Assembly (NCBI RefSeq): GCF_004000605.1
Contig: NZ_CP018911.1
Location: forward strand, 2,833,001 to 2,897,000
DNA from: Glycocaulis alkaliphilus
GTDB taxonomy: Bacteria > Pseudomonadota > Alphaproteobacteria > Caulobacterales > Maricaulaceae
Direction: 5' to 3'
DNA: 64,000 bases
This document shows positions 1-8,996 of the stretch, in pieces. The translations under genes and the position numbers were made by a program. The notes under the pieces were generated by a model. It worked only from the letters and a program-made list of their open reading frames with translations. It ran no database searches and was not told the origin of the DNA. Within the stretch, counting starts at the first letter, position 1; each line of letters begins with the position of its first letter.

Positions 1-632
1 ACGCCTCCATCATGGAAGGCCCCTCGCGCAAGGCAGGCGCTGTCGCGGCGCTGGAAGGCTTCATTTCCCCCATTACCGCGGCGCGCGTGGTCATGGAGGC
101 GACGCCCCATGTACTGATCGCTGGCGCTGGCGCAGCCGACATAGCCCGTGCGCACGCCATTGAGGAAGTCACCGATCCGGACAGCTATTACCAACCCGCC
201 GCAGTCCCCGATGGCCGCGAGATCGCAACCGGAACGGTGGGCTGCGTGGTGCTGGACGCGCACGGTATCCTGTGCGGGGCAACCTCCACCGGCGGCACGC
301 TTCGCAAACGCTGGGGCCGGGTCGGCGATACGCCCATTATCGGGTCCGGCACTTGGGCGGATGCGCGCGTAGCCGTTTCCTGCACCGGCCAGGGCGAGTT
401 CTTCATGCGCGCCAACGCCGCCGCCGACGTGTCTGCGCGCATGCGTTATCTCGGCTCAAATCTGGATGAGGCGGTCAAGGGCGTGCTGGACGACATTGCG
501 GAGCTGGGCGGTGATGGCGGCATCATCGCGGTCGATTCAAAAGGCCATGTCAGCGCGCAGTACAACTCGCAAGGCATGAAGCACGCGGTTGTCCACGCCG
601 ATGGCCGGATCGAAGCGGGTATGACGCGCTAG
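1..632 (+). CDS. Isoaspartyl peptidase/L-asparaginase (Ntn hydrolase type 2), 5' end missing
   Basis: The reading frame is open to the left edge, so the N-terminal part (alpha subunit) lies outside the window. The visible part has the family's autocleavage site GTVG: the Thr codon at 234-236 becomes the N-terminal nucleophile of the beta subunit after self-processing. It is followed by the substrate-loop type motif TSTGG and a GDTPIIGSGTWAD stretch, both typical of plant-type asparaginases. These enzymes hydrolyse isoaspartyl dipeptides and L-asparagine. An in-frame ATG exists at 12, but the residues before it (Ser-Ile-Met-Glu-Gly) continue the family sequence, so it is not the start. It is convergent with ptsN, with 5 bp between the stop codons. 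Confidence 0.9.
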   Translation, partial: ASIMEGPSRKAGAVAALEGFISPITAARVVMEATPHVLIAGAGAADIARAHAIEEVTDPDSYYQPAAVPDGREIATGTVGCVVLDAHGILCGATSTGGTLRKRWGRVGDTPIIGSGTWADARVAVSCTGQGEFFMRANAAADVSARMRYLGSNLDEAVKGVLDDIAELGGDGGIIAVDSKGHVSAQYNSQGMKHAVVHADGRIEAGMTR

Positions 633-637
633 CGCAC

Positions 638-1102
638 TTATGCCGCGTCGGTATGGGCCATGCCTGACAGAATGGCGTTCACGGCCGCTGAATCCGGCGC
701 GGCACGCAGCGCGGTGCGGACATCCTCACGCCGGAACATGCGCGCCACACGGGCAAGGGCTTTGAGGTGCTCAGCCCCGGAATCCTCCGGCGCCAGCAGC
801 AGGAAGACCAGATCGGCATGACGCCCGTCCATGGCATCAAAGTCGACCGGCGTCTTCAGACGGGCGAACACGCCGCAGACCCGGTCCACATCGCCGGTGC
901 GGGCATGGGGAATGGCCACGCCATCGCCCACACCCGTTGATCCCAGCTTTTCGCGCTCCATGACGGCGTCCAGCACCTTGCGCGCTGGCACATGCAGCGT
1001 GCGCTGCGCCAGATCACACAATGACTGGAGTACCTGCTTGCGGCTTGTACCGGGCAGGTCTGCCACCGCCCCTCCGGGCGGAATCAGGTCTGACAATGCC
1101 AT
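638..1102 (-). CDS. ptsN: Nitrogen-regulatory PTS IIA protein PtsN
   Basis: This is a 154-residue single-domain EIIA(Ntr) protein. The phosphorylatable histidine is His66, in the motif GVAIPHAR. The family receives phosphate from PtsP/NPr and regulates potassium, nitrogen and carbon metabolism by protein contacts rather than sugar transport. It is the last gene of the minus-strand series rpoN-hpf-ptsN, an order conserved in proteobacteria, and starts 41 bp after hpf. The start ATG is preceded by AAAGGCG. Length and motif are normal for the family. Confidence 0.95.
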   Translation of the reverse strand: MALSDLIPPGGAVADLPGTSRKQVLQSLCDLAQRTLHVPARKVLDAVMEREKLGSTGVGDGVAIPHARTGDVDRVCGVFARLKTPVDFDAMDGRHADLVFLLLAPEDSGAEHLKALARVARMFRREDVRTALRAAPDSAAVNAILSGMAHTDAA

Positions 1103-1143
1103 GTCACGCCTTTGCTTATCGGCCGGACCGGAAGATGGCCCCG

Positions 1144-1770
1144 TCAGCGAACGGCGCCGTCTTTAGCCTCTCGGGCAGGATCAATCCACCCCACATGGCC
1201 ATCAGGACGCCTGTAGACCACATTGAGCGATCCGCTTGCTGCATTCCGGAACAGCATGAACGGCGTATCGAGCACGTCCATCTCGTGGACCGCCATGGAG
1301 ACGGTCAGCGTGCGCAGCTCACCAACCGTTTCGGCCACAATGACCGGCTCGCTGCCGCCGGTAGCGCCGCCATCGTCCAGATCGGCATCGTCCTCGTCGA
1401 GCGTTACAGCCCGGCCATTGCCCCTGAAGACCACGATCGGCGTCTCCTCGGCAGGCAACTCCACCTTGTTTTCGGCGTGGTGGTCCTTCAGGCGGCGCTT
1501 GTAACGGCGCAGACGTTTTTCCAGATGTTCGACCGCAACTTCGGCAGCGGCATAGGCATCGGCCCCTTCGCCTGTGGCCTGAAGGAAAGCGCCCGACGGC
1601 AGGTGCAGTGCGCACTCCACCCGGAAGCCAAAGCCTTCCTTGGCGGCGGTGACAAACGCCTCGCCAGGACGGCTGAAATATTTCGCCGTGCCTTCCTCAA
1701 CCTTGCCCTCGATACGTTCACGAAGGGCTGGAGAAACGTCGATACCTTTGGAAACAAACTGGATGTGCAT
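1144..1770 (-). CDS. hpf: Ribosome hibernation-promoting factor, long form
   Basis: The 208-residue product starts MHIQFVSKGIDV and has an N-terminal S30AE/RaiA domain (about residues 1-100). The C-terminal dimerisation domain runs from about residue 145 and includes an LNVVYRRPDGHVGWIDP segment. Long HPF dimerises 70S ribosomes into inactive 100S particles in stationary phase. The frame extends upstream to 1914, but the start at 1770 matches the family N-terminus and has GGAG 7 bp ahead. It lies between rpoN and ptsN as in other alphaproteobacteria. Confidence 0.95.
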   Translation of the reverse strand: MHIQFVSKGIDVSPALRERIEGKVEEGTAKYFSRPGEAFVTAAKEGFGFRVECALHLPSGAFLQATGEGADAYAAAEVAVEHLEKRLRRYKRRLKDHHAENKVELPAEETPIVVFRGNGRAVTLDEDDADLDDGGATGGSEPVIVAETVGELRTLTVSMAVHEMDVLDTPFMLFRNAASGSLNVVYRRPDGHVGWIDPAREAKDGAVR

Positions 1771-1812
1771 GTCAGCTCCATCTGCTGCTGGCGCGTTGCG
1801 CTGGCTGCAGGA

Positions 1813-1830
1813 GCCTTTTTTCAAAAAGGC
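1813..1830. repeat. Short A/T-stem inverted repeat between rpoN and hpf
   Basis: The arms GCCTTTTT and AAAAAGGC form an 8 bp perfect inverted repeat with a 2 nt centre. It lies 43 bp upstream of the hpf start in the rpoN-hpf gap. There is no T-run after it on either strand, so it is not a clear terminator. It could be a leader structure or a protein site for hpf expression. Confidence 0.35.
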
Positions 1831-1966
1831 CCCTGGCGCTTGAAACAACGCGTGGCCGGTTATCCGGTTCTGTGCCGGATGCAGTGACGGTAGCAAGCCG
1901 GGCGGGGGCGTCAATGCAGATAACTGGTTAATGACGCAGCGGACAGGTTCGCGCCGTGGGCGGCAC

Positions 1967-3466
1967 CTATCGCTTCATCATCCGGCGGCGCTGCACCGAT
2001 GAGGGAATGTTCATCGCCTCGCGGTATTTTGCCACGGTGCGCCGGGCAATCTCGATCCCGTCAGATAGCAGACGGTCAACAATGGCGTCATCGCTCATCA
2101 CATCGTCCACCGTTTCGGACTGGATCATGGTCTTGATGCGGTAGCGTACAGCCTCGGCCGAATAGGCCTCGCCGCCATCGGCAGACGCGATGGAGGAGGT
2201 GAAGAAATATTTCAGCTCGAACAGGCCGCGCGGCGTCGACACATATTTATTGGAGGTGACCCGGCTGACCGTGCTCTCGTGCATGCCGACCGCATCGGCG
2301 ACCGTCTTCAGGTTCAGCGGACGCAGCCAGGCCACGCCCTTGGCCAGAAACAGGTCCTGCTGGCGGACAATCTCGCTGGCGACTTTCAGGATGGTGCGCG
2401 CACGCTGATCGAGGCTTTTGACCAGCCATGACGCGTTCTGTGTGCATTCGGTGATGAAGGTCTTTTCCTCCGCCGAGCGCGCACTGCCGGCAATCTGCGC
2501 GGCATATCGGTTATTCATCAGCACGCGCGGCAGGGTGTCGGTATTGAGCTCGACCGCCCAGCTGCCGTCCGGCCGCTCACGCACATAGACGTCCGGCTCG
2601 ACCGCCCGGGTGCTGTCAGAACCAAAAGCGAGGCCCGGCTTGGGGGTGAGCCGTTTCAGCTCGGCGATCATGTCTTCAAGGTCTTCCTGATCGACCTCGC
2701 AAAGGCCCCGCAGGCCCGCATAATCATGCTTGGCCAGCAAGGGCAGGTTATCCACCAGCGCCGCCATGGCCGGGTCCAGCCGGTTGCGTTCGGCCAGCTG
2801 TATCGCCAGGCATTCCTGCAGGCCGCGCGCCATGACACCCGCCGGTTCAAACTCCTGCAGACGCGCCAGCAGGGCCTCAACCTCGGACACGGTGACGCCG
2901 AGACGCTCTGCCGTCTCCGCAAGGTCTGCGCGCATATAGCCATCATCATCGGCCAGATCGATCAGGTGGGCCGCGATCATGCGGTCAGCGCTCGTCAGCG
3001 CCAGATCGGCCAGCTGGTCATGCAGATGCTCACGCAGGGTCTTTTCCCGGCTGGCATGGGCCGCAGCATCATAATCCTCGCCATCGAAACCGCCCCCGCC
3101 CTTTCCGGCACGCGACCAGTCCACCGCTCCGCCGGTATCGCGCGCGCCTGCCATGTCGGGCGCGCTGTCGGCATACATCGCCTCGCGATCAGCATCGAAG
3201 GCATCGTCGGCGGCAGAGGACGGGGCGTCAAAGCTGAGCTCGCCATGCGGATCTGCGGCCTCCCCGGCAGGGGTGCGCTCCTCTTCACCGCCGGGCTCCG
3301 GGCGCTCGTCACGCTCCAGCAGCGGGTTGCGCTCCAGCTCTTCCTCGACGAACTCGGCAAGTTCCATATTGTTCAGCTGCAGCAGCTTGATGGCCTGCTG
3401 GAGCTGCGGGGTCATTACCAGACCCTGCCCCTGCCTTGCCTCCAGCCTTTGTCCGAGCTTTGCCAT
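1967..3466 (-). CDS. rpoN: RNA polymerase sigma-54 factor
   Basis: The 499-residue protein has all the sigma-54 regions: the Q/L-rich region I at the N-terminus (QLQQAIKLLQLNN, about residues 21-33) that contacts activators, an acidic variable region II, the core-binding domain, and the RpoN box ARRTVAKYRE at residues 474-483, which reads the -24 promoter element. The start MAKLGQRLEARQGQGL is the family consensus. It lies 11 bp after lptB in the same direction and ahead of hpf and ptsN, so co-transcription is likely. Confidence 0.97.
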   Translation of the reverse strand: MAKLGQRLEARQGQGLVMTPQLQQAIKLLQLNNMELAEFVEEELERNPLLERDERPEPGGEEERTPAGEAADPHGELSFDAPSSAADDAFDADREAMYADSAPDMAGARDTGGAVDWSRAGKGGGGFDGEDYDAAAHASREKTLREHLHDQLADLALTSADRMIAAHLIDLADDDGYMRADLAETAERLGVTVSEVEALLARLQEFEPAGVMARGLQECLAIQLAERNRLDPAMAALVDNLPLLAKHDYAGLRGLCEVDQEDLEDMIAELKRLTPKPGLAFGSDSTRAVEPDVYVRERPDGSWAVELNTDTLPRVLMNNRYAAQIAGSARSAEEKTFITECTQNASWLVKSLDQRARTILKVASEIVRQQDLFLAKGVAWLRPLNLKTVADAVGMHESTVSRVTSNKYVSTPRGLFELKYFFTSSIASADGGEAYSAEAVRYRIKTMIQSETVDDVMSDDAIVDRLLSDGIEIARRTVAKYREAMNIPSSVQRRRMMKR

Positions 3467-3477
3467 CCGTTCGCGCC

Positions 3478-4218
3478 CTACTGAAAACTGTCGCCGAGAT
3501 AGACCCGGCGCACGGACGGATCGGCACGTACCGCTTCGGGCTTGCCCTCGAACAATACCTCTCCGTCATGGATGATGGCGGCGCGGTCCGTGATCTGCAG
3601 CGTCTCGCGCACATTGTGGTCTGTAATGAGTATTCCGATCCCGCGCTGTTTGAGGAAGAGGATCAGGTCGCGAATATCCGCAATGGCCAGCGGATCAATA
3701 CCGGCAAACGGCTCGTCCAGCAGGATGAAGCCCGGACGGGTCGCCAGCGCGCGGGCAATCTCCACCCGGCGGCGTTCCCCGCCCGAAAGGGCCATGGCCG
3801 GACTGTCGCGCAAATGGTCGACGCCCAGCTCCTCGAGCAGGTCCTCGACCAGCTTCTTGCGCGCCGTCTTGTCCTTCTCGGCGATTTCGGCGGTGGCGGT
3901 GACGTTCTCAAACACTGTCATACCACGGAAAATGGAGGCTTCCTGAGGCAGATAGCCAATACCGAGGCGTGCCCGCTGGAACATCGGAAAGGCCGTGATG
4001 TCCTGCCCATCCAGCATGATCCGCCCGTGATCGGCCGGAATGAGCCCGGTTATCATGTAAAAGCAGGTTGTCTTGCCGGCACCGTTCGGCCCCAGCAGTC
4101 CGACAACCTCGCCCCGGCACAGCTTGAGCGAGACGGATTTGACCACGACGCGCCGGCCAAACGCCTTGCCGATTGACTCGACATGGAGGCCGTCAGCACT
4201 GCTGTCTGGCATGGTCAT
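3478..4218 (-). CDS. lptB: LPS export ABC transporter ATP-binding protein LptB
   Basis: This is the ATPase that powers lipopolysaccharide extraction from the inner membrane by LptFG. Visible motifs are Walker A GPNGAGKTT (near residue 45), signature LSGGERRRVEIARAL, Walker B FILLDEPFAGIDP and the H-loop ITDHNVRETL. About 246 residues is normal. The start is ambiguous: the ATG at 4218 is used here, but a GTG at 4230 preceded by AAGGGTG and an ATG at 4212 are alternatives. It sits between lptA and rpoN as in other alphaproteobacteria. Confidence 0.95.
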   Translation of the reverse strand: MTMPDSSADGLHVESIGKAFGRRVVVKSVSLKLCRGEVVGLLGPNGAGKTTCFYMITGLIPADHGRIMLDGQDITAFPMFQRARLGIGYLPQEASIFRGMTVFENVTATAEIAEKDKTARKKLVEDLLEELGVDHLRDSPAMALSGGERRRVEIARALATRPGFILLDEPFAGIDPLAIADIRDLILFLKQRGIGILITDHNVRETLQITDRAAIIHDGEVLFEGKPEAVRADPSVRRVYLGDSFQ

Positions 4219-4394
4219 TCCCGGCACCACCCTTAATTCCCGCTAACAGGGTTACTGGCGCAGGCCTAATATTTGGTGAAGCGTGCGCAACTGGCCCCAT
4301 CCTTGCAAGGGACCGCCCCCTCGTGACAAGGCCAACGGCTGCAAAACACAGCCCGGCGCACAAATGCGCGCCCGTTCAATGAGGTCAGAAGCGG

Positions 4395-4979
4395 CTAGTT
4401 CGCCGCAGGGAACTCGGCGCTATAGCCGCGCGGCGCCGGTCCGGGAACGGGCGGCGCCGGACAATCCCCGCTTGCCGCAGGGCGCTCGCCATCCTGCGAA
4501 AAGAACAGGCTGCGCACACGGCCATTGCCGCCCGTCAGGCGTGACACGCCGGTTTGCAGATTTATACGCAGCTCCTGACCGGTAGACACATTGCAGCCTT
4601 GCGTCAGAACCACCGCGCCAGTCAGCACTATGACCTCATCCGACAGGGTATAGACGGCACGGTCACCGCGCGCGGTCTCGGTTGCCGTCACATAGAACAC
4701 ATCGCCCTGCGCCGTAATGCGCTCGATACGGCGCTGTCCGGTCTCGGGATTACGCGCGAGCTGGGCTTCGGCCTCGTCCGCCCGCAGGCGCGTATCGCCG
4801 CGAATGGCGTTGACATTGCCCATGAAGCGGACGCGATCCTGCTGGTCGAGAATTTCCTGATCATCCGAGCTGATATCAAGGAAATCTGGTCCATCCTGCC
4901 GGGCCAGGGCCTCAGGGGTCAGGATGCTGGCAGCGGCCATGGCGGACGCCAGCGCGGTAACGGCAAAGATCAGCCTCAT
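4395..4979 (-). CDS. lptA: LPS transport periplasmic protein LptA
   Basis: The 194-residue precursor has a signal peptide (about residues 1-26, cleavage after TPEALA) and an OstA/LptA domain with recurring short strands such as GNVNAIRGDTRLRADEA and AQGDVFYVTATETARGD. LptA forms the periplasmic bridge carrying LPS from LptC to LptD. Its ATG overlaps the lptC stop by 4 nt, so the two are translationally coupled. About 175 bp separates it from lptB. Confidence 0.9.
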   Translation of the reverse strand: MRLIFAVTALASAMAAASILTPEALARQDGPDFLDISSDDQEILDQQDRVRFMGNVNAIRGDTRLRADEAEAQLARNPETGQRRIERITAQGDVFYVTATETARGDRAVYTLSDEVIVLTGAVVLTQGCNVSTGQELRINLQTGVSRLTGGNGRVRSLFFSQDGERPAASGDCPAPPVPGPAPRGYSAEFPAAN

Positions 4980-5647
4980 CGGTCCTCCTCGGGCGCAGAC
5001 GCGCCGTCACCGACATAGAAGCGCGTCACCACACCGCCGGTAAAGCGCAAACGCCGGCCTTCCTCATGCAACTCGAAACCATATGCCTGCACGCCGCCCC
5101 ATGGCGCGCGCCCCTGCACCGGCTCTTCGCCGTATACCACACCTTCGTCCAAGTCTATCGACGCGCCTTCAGTGCGGAACTCATAGCCCGACCGGGTGGT
5201 GAAACGGACCGTGTCGGACATGCGCAAGGTGCGCGTGGCATCATCATAGACACCCATGCGCGACAACACCTCGGATGCATCGGGCTGACGCGACCCGCCA
5301 AACAGCAGGGCATAGTCGATGCGCGGACTTTCCAGATCAGTCAGATTGCCCAGCCCCACCATCCGGCGCACAGCCGAATCCGCCGTGACCACATAGGCGC
5401 GCCCGTGCGCGTCGCGGCCAGTAAAACGCGGGTTTACGATCCGCTCCCCGTCGCCCAGCATCGCCGGCCGGGCCGCCGGTTCGTGGTTGCCGGCCAGGAA
5501 TGACTGCACCAGCAGATTGGCCACAAGCGCGCCGATCAGGACGATCAGGACAATGCGTGCATTGCGCACGACTCGCGCCCGCAGACGGGCGGCAGCAACC
5601 GCCCGGCTTGCCGATGGCTCGGCGGCTGCGAATGTCAGCGTGTTCAT
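4976..5647 (-). CDS. lptC: LPS export inner-membrane protein LptC
   Basis: The 223-residue protein has a basic cytoplasmic N-terminus, one membrane anchor at about residues 32-52 (VLIVLIGALVANLLVQSFLAG) and a periplasmic LptC-type beta-jellyroll, ending in a strand close to LRFTGGVVTRFYVGDG. LptC takes LPS from LptFG and passes it to LptA. It overlaps lptA by 4 nt and lies 93 bp downstream of rnd. It belongs to the lptC-lptA-lptB set. Confidence 0.92.
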   Translation of the reverse strand: MNTLTFAAAEPSASRAVAAARLRARVVRNARIVLIVLIGALVANLLVQSFLAGNHEPAARPAMLGDGERIVNPRFTGRDAHGRAYVVTADSAVRRMVGLGNLTDLESPRIDYALLFGGSRQPDASEVLSRMGVYDDATRTLRMSDTVRFTTRSGYEFRTEGASIDLDEGVVYGEEPVQGRAPWGGVQAYGFELHEEGRRLRFTGGVVTRFYVGDGASAPEEDR

Positions 5648-5740
5648 CCCGAATGCCTGAAAAACTTTGCCCGCAAGGCCTTTGTGGACCCTGGCCGCGG
5701 CCTTTTCAAGGCAGGCGCGCCGTCTGCTGGCAATGGCGCC

Positions 5741-6355
5741 CTAGCTGTGAGCGAAAATGTCGGCGTCCGCCCAGCCGGCCAGATCCAGCGCCGCCCGGGT
5801 TGGCAGGAAGCTGAAGCACGCCTTTGCCATCTCCATCCGCCCCTCGCGGATCAGCATGGCTTCCAGCCCGTCGCGGATCTGATGCAGATAGAGAACGTCA
5901 TCAGCGGCGTATTTAAGCTGCGCTTCGCTGATTTCGCCTGCGCCCCAGTCAGAGCTTTGCTGCTGTTTGGAAAGCTCCACCCCCGCGATCTCGCGTGCCA
6001 CGTCCTTCAGACCGTGCCGGTCGGTATAGGTCCGCGCCAGCTTGGAAGCGATCTTGGTGCAGAATACAGGCCGCAGCGTAACACCCAGATCACGCGCAAT
6101 CATCGCCACATCAAAGCGCGCAAAATGGAGAATTTTCTCTACGCCTTCATCGGCCAGCAGCGCTTTCAGATTCGGGCAGTCATAGGAGGAACGGTCCAGC
6201 TGGACGATATGTGCGTCCCCGTCGCCTGCCGACAACTGGACCAGGCATAGCGGATCGCGCACCAGCGACAGGCCAAGCGTCTCGGTATCGATTGCAACGC
6301 GTTTTCCAAGATCCAGCCCGGCGGGCAGGTCGGCCTTGTGGAAATGGATGGTCAT
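5741..6355 (-). CDS. rnd: Ribonuclease D, short form
   Basis: This 204-residue protein is only the 3'-5' exonuclease domain, without the HRDC domains of E. coli RNase D. The DEDDy residues are visible: Asp23 and Glu25 in IDTETLGL, Asp82 in HFARFD, and Tyr149/Asp153 in KYAADDVLYL. It should trim tRNA and other RNA 3' ends. The frame extends to 6415, but MTIHFHKADLP (start 6355) matches short alphaproteobacterial homologues. It is upstream of lptC on the same strand. Confidence 0.92.
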   Translation of the reverse strand: MTIHFHKADLPAGLDLGKRVAIDTETLGLSLVRDPLCLVQLSAGDGDAHIVQLDRSSYDCPNLKALLADEGVEKILHFARFDVAMIARDLGVTLRPVFCTKIASKLARTYTDRHGLKDVAREIAGVELSKQQQSSDWGAGEISEAQLKYAADDVLYLHQIRDGLEAMLIREGRMEMAKACFSFLPTRAALDLAGWADADIFAHS

Positions 6356-6504
6356 GGACGTGCAACCCCTTCTCGGCTCAGCGCGTGTAGCCCTTCCTAT
6401 GGGCCGCGCACGCACCCGGCGTCAATCAACGGCCTGCTGCGGGGGAACCAATTTGACACCGGCAGGTTGAATCAGCGCTACGCCGCCACTAGCCTGGGGT
6501 CATC

Positions 6505-7200
6505 ATGTCCATATCCGCTACATTCGCCGCCGCGTTTGGCGCGGCAAGCATGCAGGGCGATCCTGCGTTCGCTGGCTCGGGAGCCTTCACCGCATCCACA
6601 GATGCTGACCGGCGCGCCTTTGTCGGCTTGCGAGCGGGAACACTGGGAGTGGGCGTCGAGGGCGGCTATCGCATCAACGATTACCTGCAGGTACGCACAC
6701 ATGCAGCCGGGCTCGTTTATTCCGACGACCAGACCGTGGCCGACATCGCCAGCGACTTCTCGCTTCGGCTGGCGAGCGTGGGTGTCGGGGTGGATGTTTT
6801 CCCCTTTCGGCGCGTCTTCTTTCTGACGGCAGGTGCCCGCTACAACTTCAACAGGGCCGTCTATAACGCCCAGCCCGCCAGCGACTACCAGATCGGTGAC
6901 AACATCTATCCGGCTGCTGAAGTTGGCCTGCTGTCCGGCGAAGCCCGGTTTGCGCCCAATGCCTGGTTCGCCGGCGCCGGCGTGGCCGGGCGGCCATGGA
7001 ATGGACCGATTGAGGTATCGCTGGAGGCTGGCGTGTACCGGCAAGGCGCCCCCAGCATCAGCTATGACGTAACCGGCCTTCTGGCGAACGACCCTGCGTT
7101 TCTCGCCGATCTTGAATTGCAGGTGGAGCGCGCACAGCGCGATCTGGACAAGTACGATTCCTTTCCTTTGATCGCGTTCAATCTGCGCTATCGCTTCTGA
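6505..7200 (+). CDS. Predicted outer-membrane beta-barrel protein
   Basis: The 231-residue protein has alternating amphipathic strands (VGLRAGTLGVGVEGGYRI, FFLTAGARYNFNRAVY, VSLEAGVYRQGA) and ends in an aromatic residue (NLRYRF), as outer-membrane barrels usually do. The N-terminus is a weak signal peptide ending near DPAFA. A segment near residues 190-215 (LADLELQVERAQRDLDKYD) is charged and probably a loop. The exact family is not recognised. The gene stands alone, divergent from rnd, with TGGGGTC upstream of the start. Confidence 0.65.
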   Translation: MSISATFAAAFGAASMQGDPAFAGSGAFTASTDADRRAFVGLRAGTLGVGVEGGYRINDYLQVRTHAAGLVYSDDQTVADIASDFSLRLASVGVGVDVFPFRRVFFLTAGARYNFNRAVYNAQPASDYQIGDNIYPAAEVGLLSGEARFAPNAWFAGAGVAGRPWNGPIEVSLEAGVYRQGAPSISYDVTGLLANDPAFLADLELQVERAQRDLDKYDSFPLIAFNLRYRF

Positions 7201-7353
7201 TTTTTCCGTCAGCGCCCGGAACGGTGCCTGCCCTTGCAGATCTGCCAGGGCGCCTTGCGCACGGACTGCCACGATTTCGCAATAATCAGCAGCTAGATAT
7301 GGTTATCCCGACATAACCGACCTGCCACCAAGAGCCATAAAGGCCCTTTCCGC

Positions 7354-7743
7354 ATGCCTCTCGACCAAAAGACGCCCGATGTGGAGCCAATCCGCATCGA
7401 GACCGATATGGACGGAATTCTCACACTGCGCCTGCGGGGCGAATTGACCGGCGCAGTACTGCGCGAAGCGGCCGCACGCCTTGTTGCTGCCGGCCAAGGC
7501 GCACGGGTGAGTAGCGTACTGTTCGAGACGTCAGACACCAGCATCGCCTATGAAATCGCCGATTTGGTAAGCGCGGTAGAGCTTATCATGGACGAGCTGT
7601 CGCCGCGCCGCTGCGCCCATGTTTCCCATGGCGAGCGCACACGGCCCTACATGGTCATGGAAAGCACCGCGCGCGCCTTTGCCGTGAAGCTGCAGCCCTT
7701 TGCGTGCGAGGATGAAGCCCGCGCCTGGCTTTTGCAGCGCTAG
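7354..7743 (+). CDS. STAS/SpoIIAA-like small protein
   Basis: The 129-residue soluble protein has an opening strand pattern (IETDMDGILTLRLRGELTGAVLR) that resembles SpoIIAA/STAS-like folds, in which a strand is followed by a helix. No catalytic motif is seen. Such proteins are often regulators or protein-binding modules; that is inference from fold resemblance only. It is followed by a convergent 82-residue gene. The ribosome-binding site is weak (AAAGG, 10 bp before the start). Confidence 0.55.
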   Translation: MPLDQKTPDVEPIRIETDMDGILTLRLRGELTGAVLREAAARLVAAGQGARVSSVLFETSDTSIAYEIADLVSAVELIMDELSPRRCAHVSHGERTRPYMVMESTARAFAVKLQPFACEDEARAWLLQR

Positions 7744-7774
7744 GCGCGCAGCCTCCCGCGTGCCAGCCCGGCGT

Positions 7775-8023
7775 TCACGACACCCGGCCGTCAGGCCTTC
7801 TGACCGAGTTTCCGCCATCAATGATGGCATGGATCAGGGCGGCAACAGCCGCGTGCGCGTCAGAACCGTCATGCTCTGCAGCCGACTCGTGGGCCGCCGC
7901 CGCATCCTCGAGAATGCCTACGATCTCTTTCTCGGGCAGGACCTTGTGATCGTTCAGCGCCAGCAGCAGCGCTTCACAGATGGACAGCGCAGCGGTTCCG
8001 GCGATTTCGTTCGGGGGCGTCAT
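7775..8023 (-). CDS. Hypothetical 82-residue helical protein
   Basis: This small acidic protein looks largely helical (ALSICEALLLALNDHKVLPEKE, then an Ala/His/Asp-rich middle and AAVAALIHAIID). It resembles conserved small alphaproteobacterial proteins of unknown function. No domain is recognised. It is convergent with the STAS-like gene (31 bp gap) and divergent from the Crp/Fnr regulator. The ribosome-binding site is weak. It is kept because its composition is protein-like and no better frame overlaps it. Confidence 0.55.
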   Translation of the reverse strand: MTPPNEIAGTAALSICEALLLALNDHKVLPEKEIVGILEDAAAAHESAAEHDGSDAHAAVAALIHAIIDGGNSVRRPDGRVS

Positions 8024-8170
8024 GGATCACTTCACTTTCAGGTCACAGCCTTGCAGGGGAGAAGCCATCACCGGGACGGAATGTGTCGCGATAATAGGCG
8101 CATCATGCTAGGTTGTGCTGATCCAGAGCAGCGCGAAGCGCTCCTCTAACGGCTATTTGACAGGGTGACA

Positions 8171-8932
8171 ATGCGTCACCCGTTCTTGCTGAAAGCCGCC
8201 CTATTGATCCTGCAAAGCGCCCTGACAAGGAAGCTCTCGGCCTTCGTCTCGCTAGTGGATGACGATCTGGAGACCCTTGCGCGCTTTCATCAGCGCCGCC
8301 GGACGTTCATGCCTGGCCACGAGCTGGTGCACGAAGGCGAAAAGCGCCAGTCCGCCTTTGTTCTGGCAGAAGGCTGGGCGTGTTCGTTCAAGATACTGCC
8401 CGACGGCGAACGCCAGATCGTGGATTTCCAGATCCCTGGAGACTTTCTGGGACTGCGCAGCATACTCTTCCGGACATCAGATCACAGCGTCCAGGCGATA
8501 ACGCGCATTGAAGCCTCCGAGGTTCTGTCCTCAGACCTTCTGAACGCCTTTGCGGACGCCCCCAGACTCGCCACGGCCGTTTTGTGGGCAGCATCACGCG
8601 ACGAGGCGATGGTGGTGGAGCGCCTGTGCAGTCTGGGCCGCCGGTCAGCCGAGGAGCGCATGGCGCACTTCCTGCTGGAGCTGGGCGCGCGGCTGAACAT
8701 TCTGGGTATCGGCGATTTGACCGACTTTGCGTGTCCACTGACGCAATACCATCTCGGCGACGCGCTGGGTCTTACCGCCGTACATGTAAACCGCGTGCTT
8801 CGCCGGTTGCGCGAGGACAATCTGCTGACGATGCGCAATGGCCAGGTGACCATTCTCGATCTTGAGCGCCTTAAGGGTCTGGCCGGCTTCGATGCGAACT
8901 ATCTCGATCAGGACGGGCCGCTGCTTCGTTAA
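8171..8932 (+). CDS. Crp/Fnr-family transcriptional regulator
   Basis: The 253-residue protein has an N-terminal cyclic-nucleotide-binding-type barrel (about residues 28-140, with PGHELVHEGEKRQSAFVLAEGWA and IPGDFLGLRSI). A C-terminal winged helix-turn-helix follows (LGDALGLTAVHVNRVLRRLREDNLL). No Fnr-type cysteine cluster is seen at the N-terminus, so it is not an oxygen-sensing Fe-S Fnr. ATG 8171 with AGGGTG upstream is preferred over the GTG at 8165. A target regulon cannot be assigned from the sequence. Confidence 0.88.
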   Translation: MRHPFLLKAALLILQSALTRKLSAFVSLVDDDLETLARFHQRRRTFMPGHELVHEGEKRQSAFVLAEGWACSFKILPDGERQIVDFQIPGDFLGLRSILFRTSDHSVQAITRIEASEVLSSDLLNAFADAPRLATAVLWAASRDEAMVVERLCSLGRRSAEERMAHFLLELGARLNILGIGDLTDFACPLTQYHLGDALGLTAVHVNRVLRRLREDNLLTMRNGQVTILDLERLKGLAGFDANYLDQDGPLLR

Positions 8933-8940
8933 AAAGAACG

Positions 8941-8971
8941 TGCCTCTCCGGCAGGATCTGCCAGAGAGGCA
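8941..8971 (-). terminator. Terminator hairpin after the 62-residue gene
   Basis: The arms TGCCTCTC and GAGAGGCA, continued inward by GGCAG/CTGCC around one mismatch, make a long stem. On the minus strand it is followed by CGTTCTTTTT, giving the T-run expected for the leftward gene that ends at 8997. It also faces the end of the crp-like gene (stop at 8932), so it may stop converging transcripts. Confidence 0.7.
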
Positions 8972-8996
8972 TCGTCATTCACAACGAAGCTAGCGC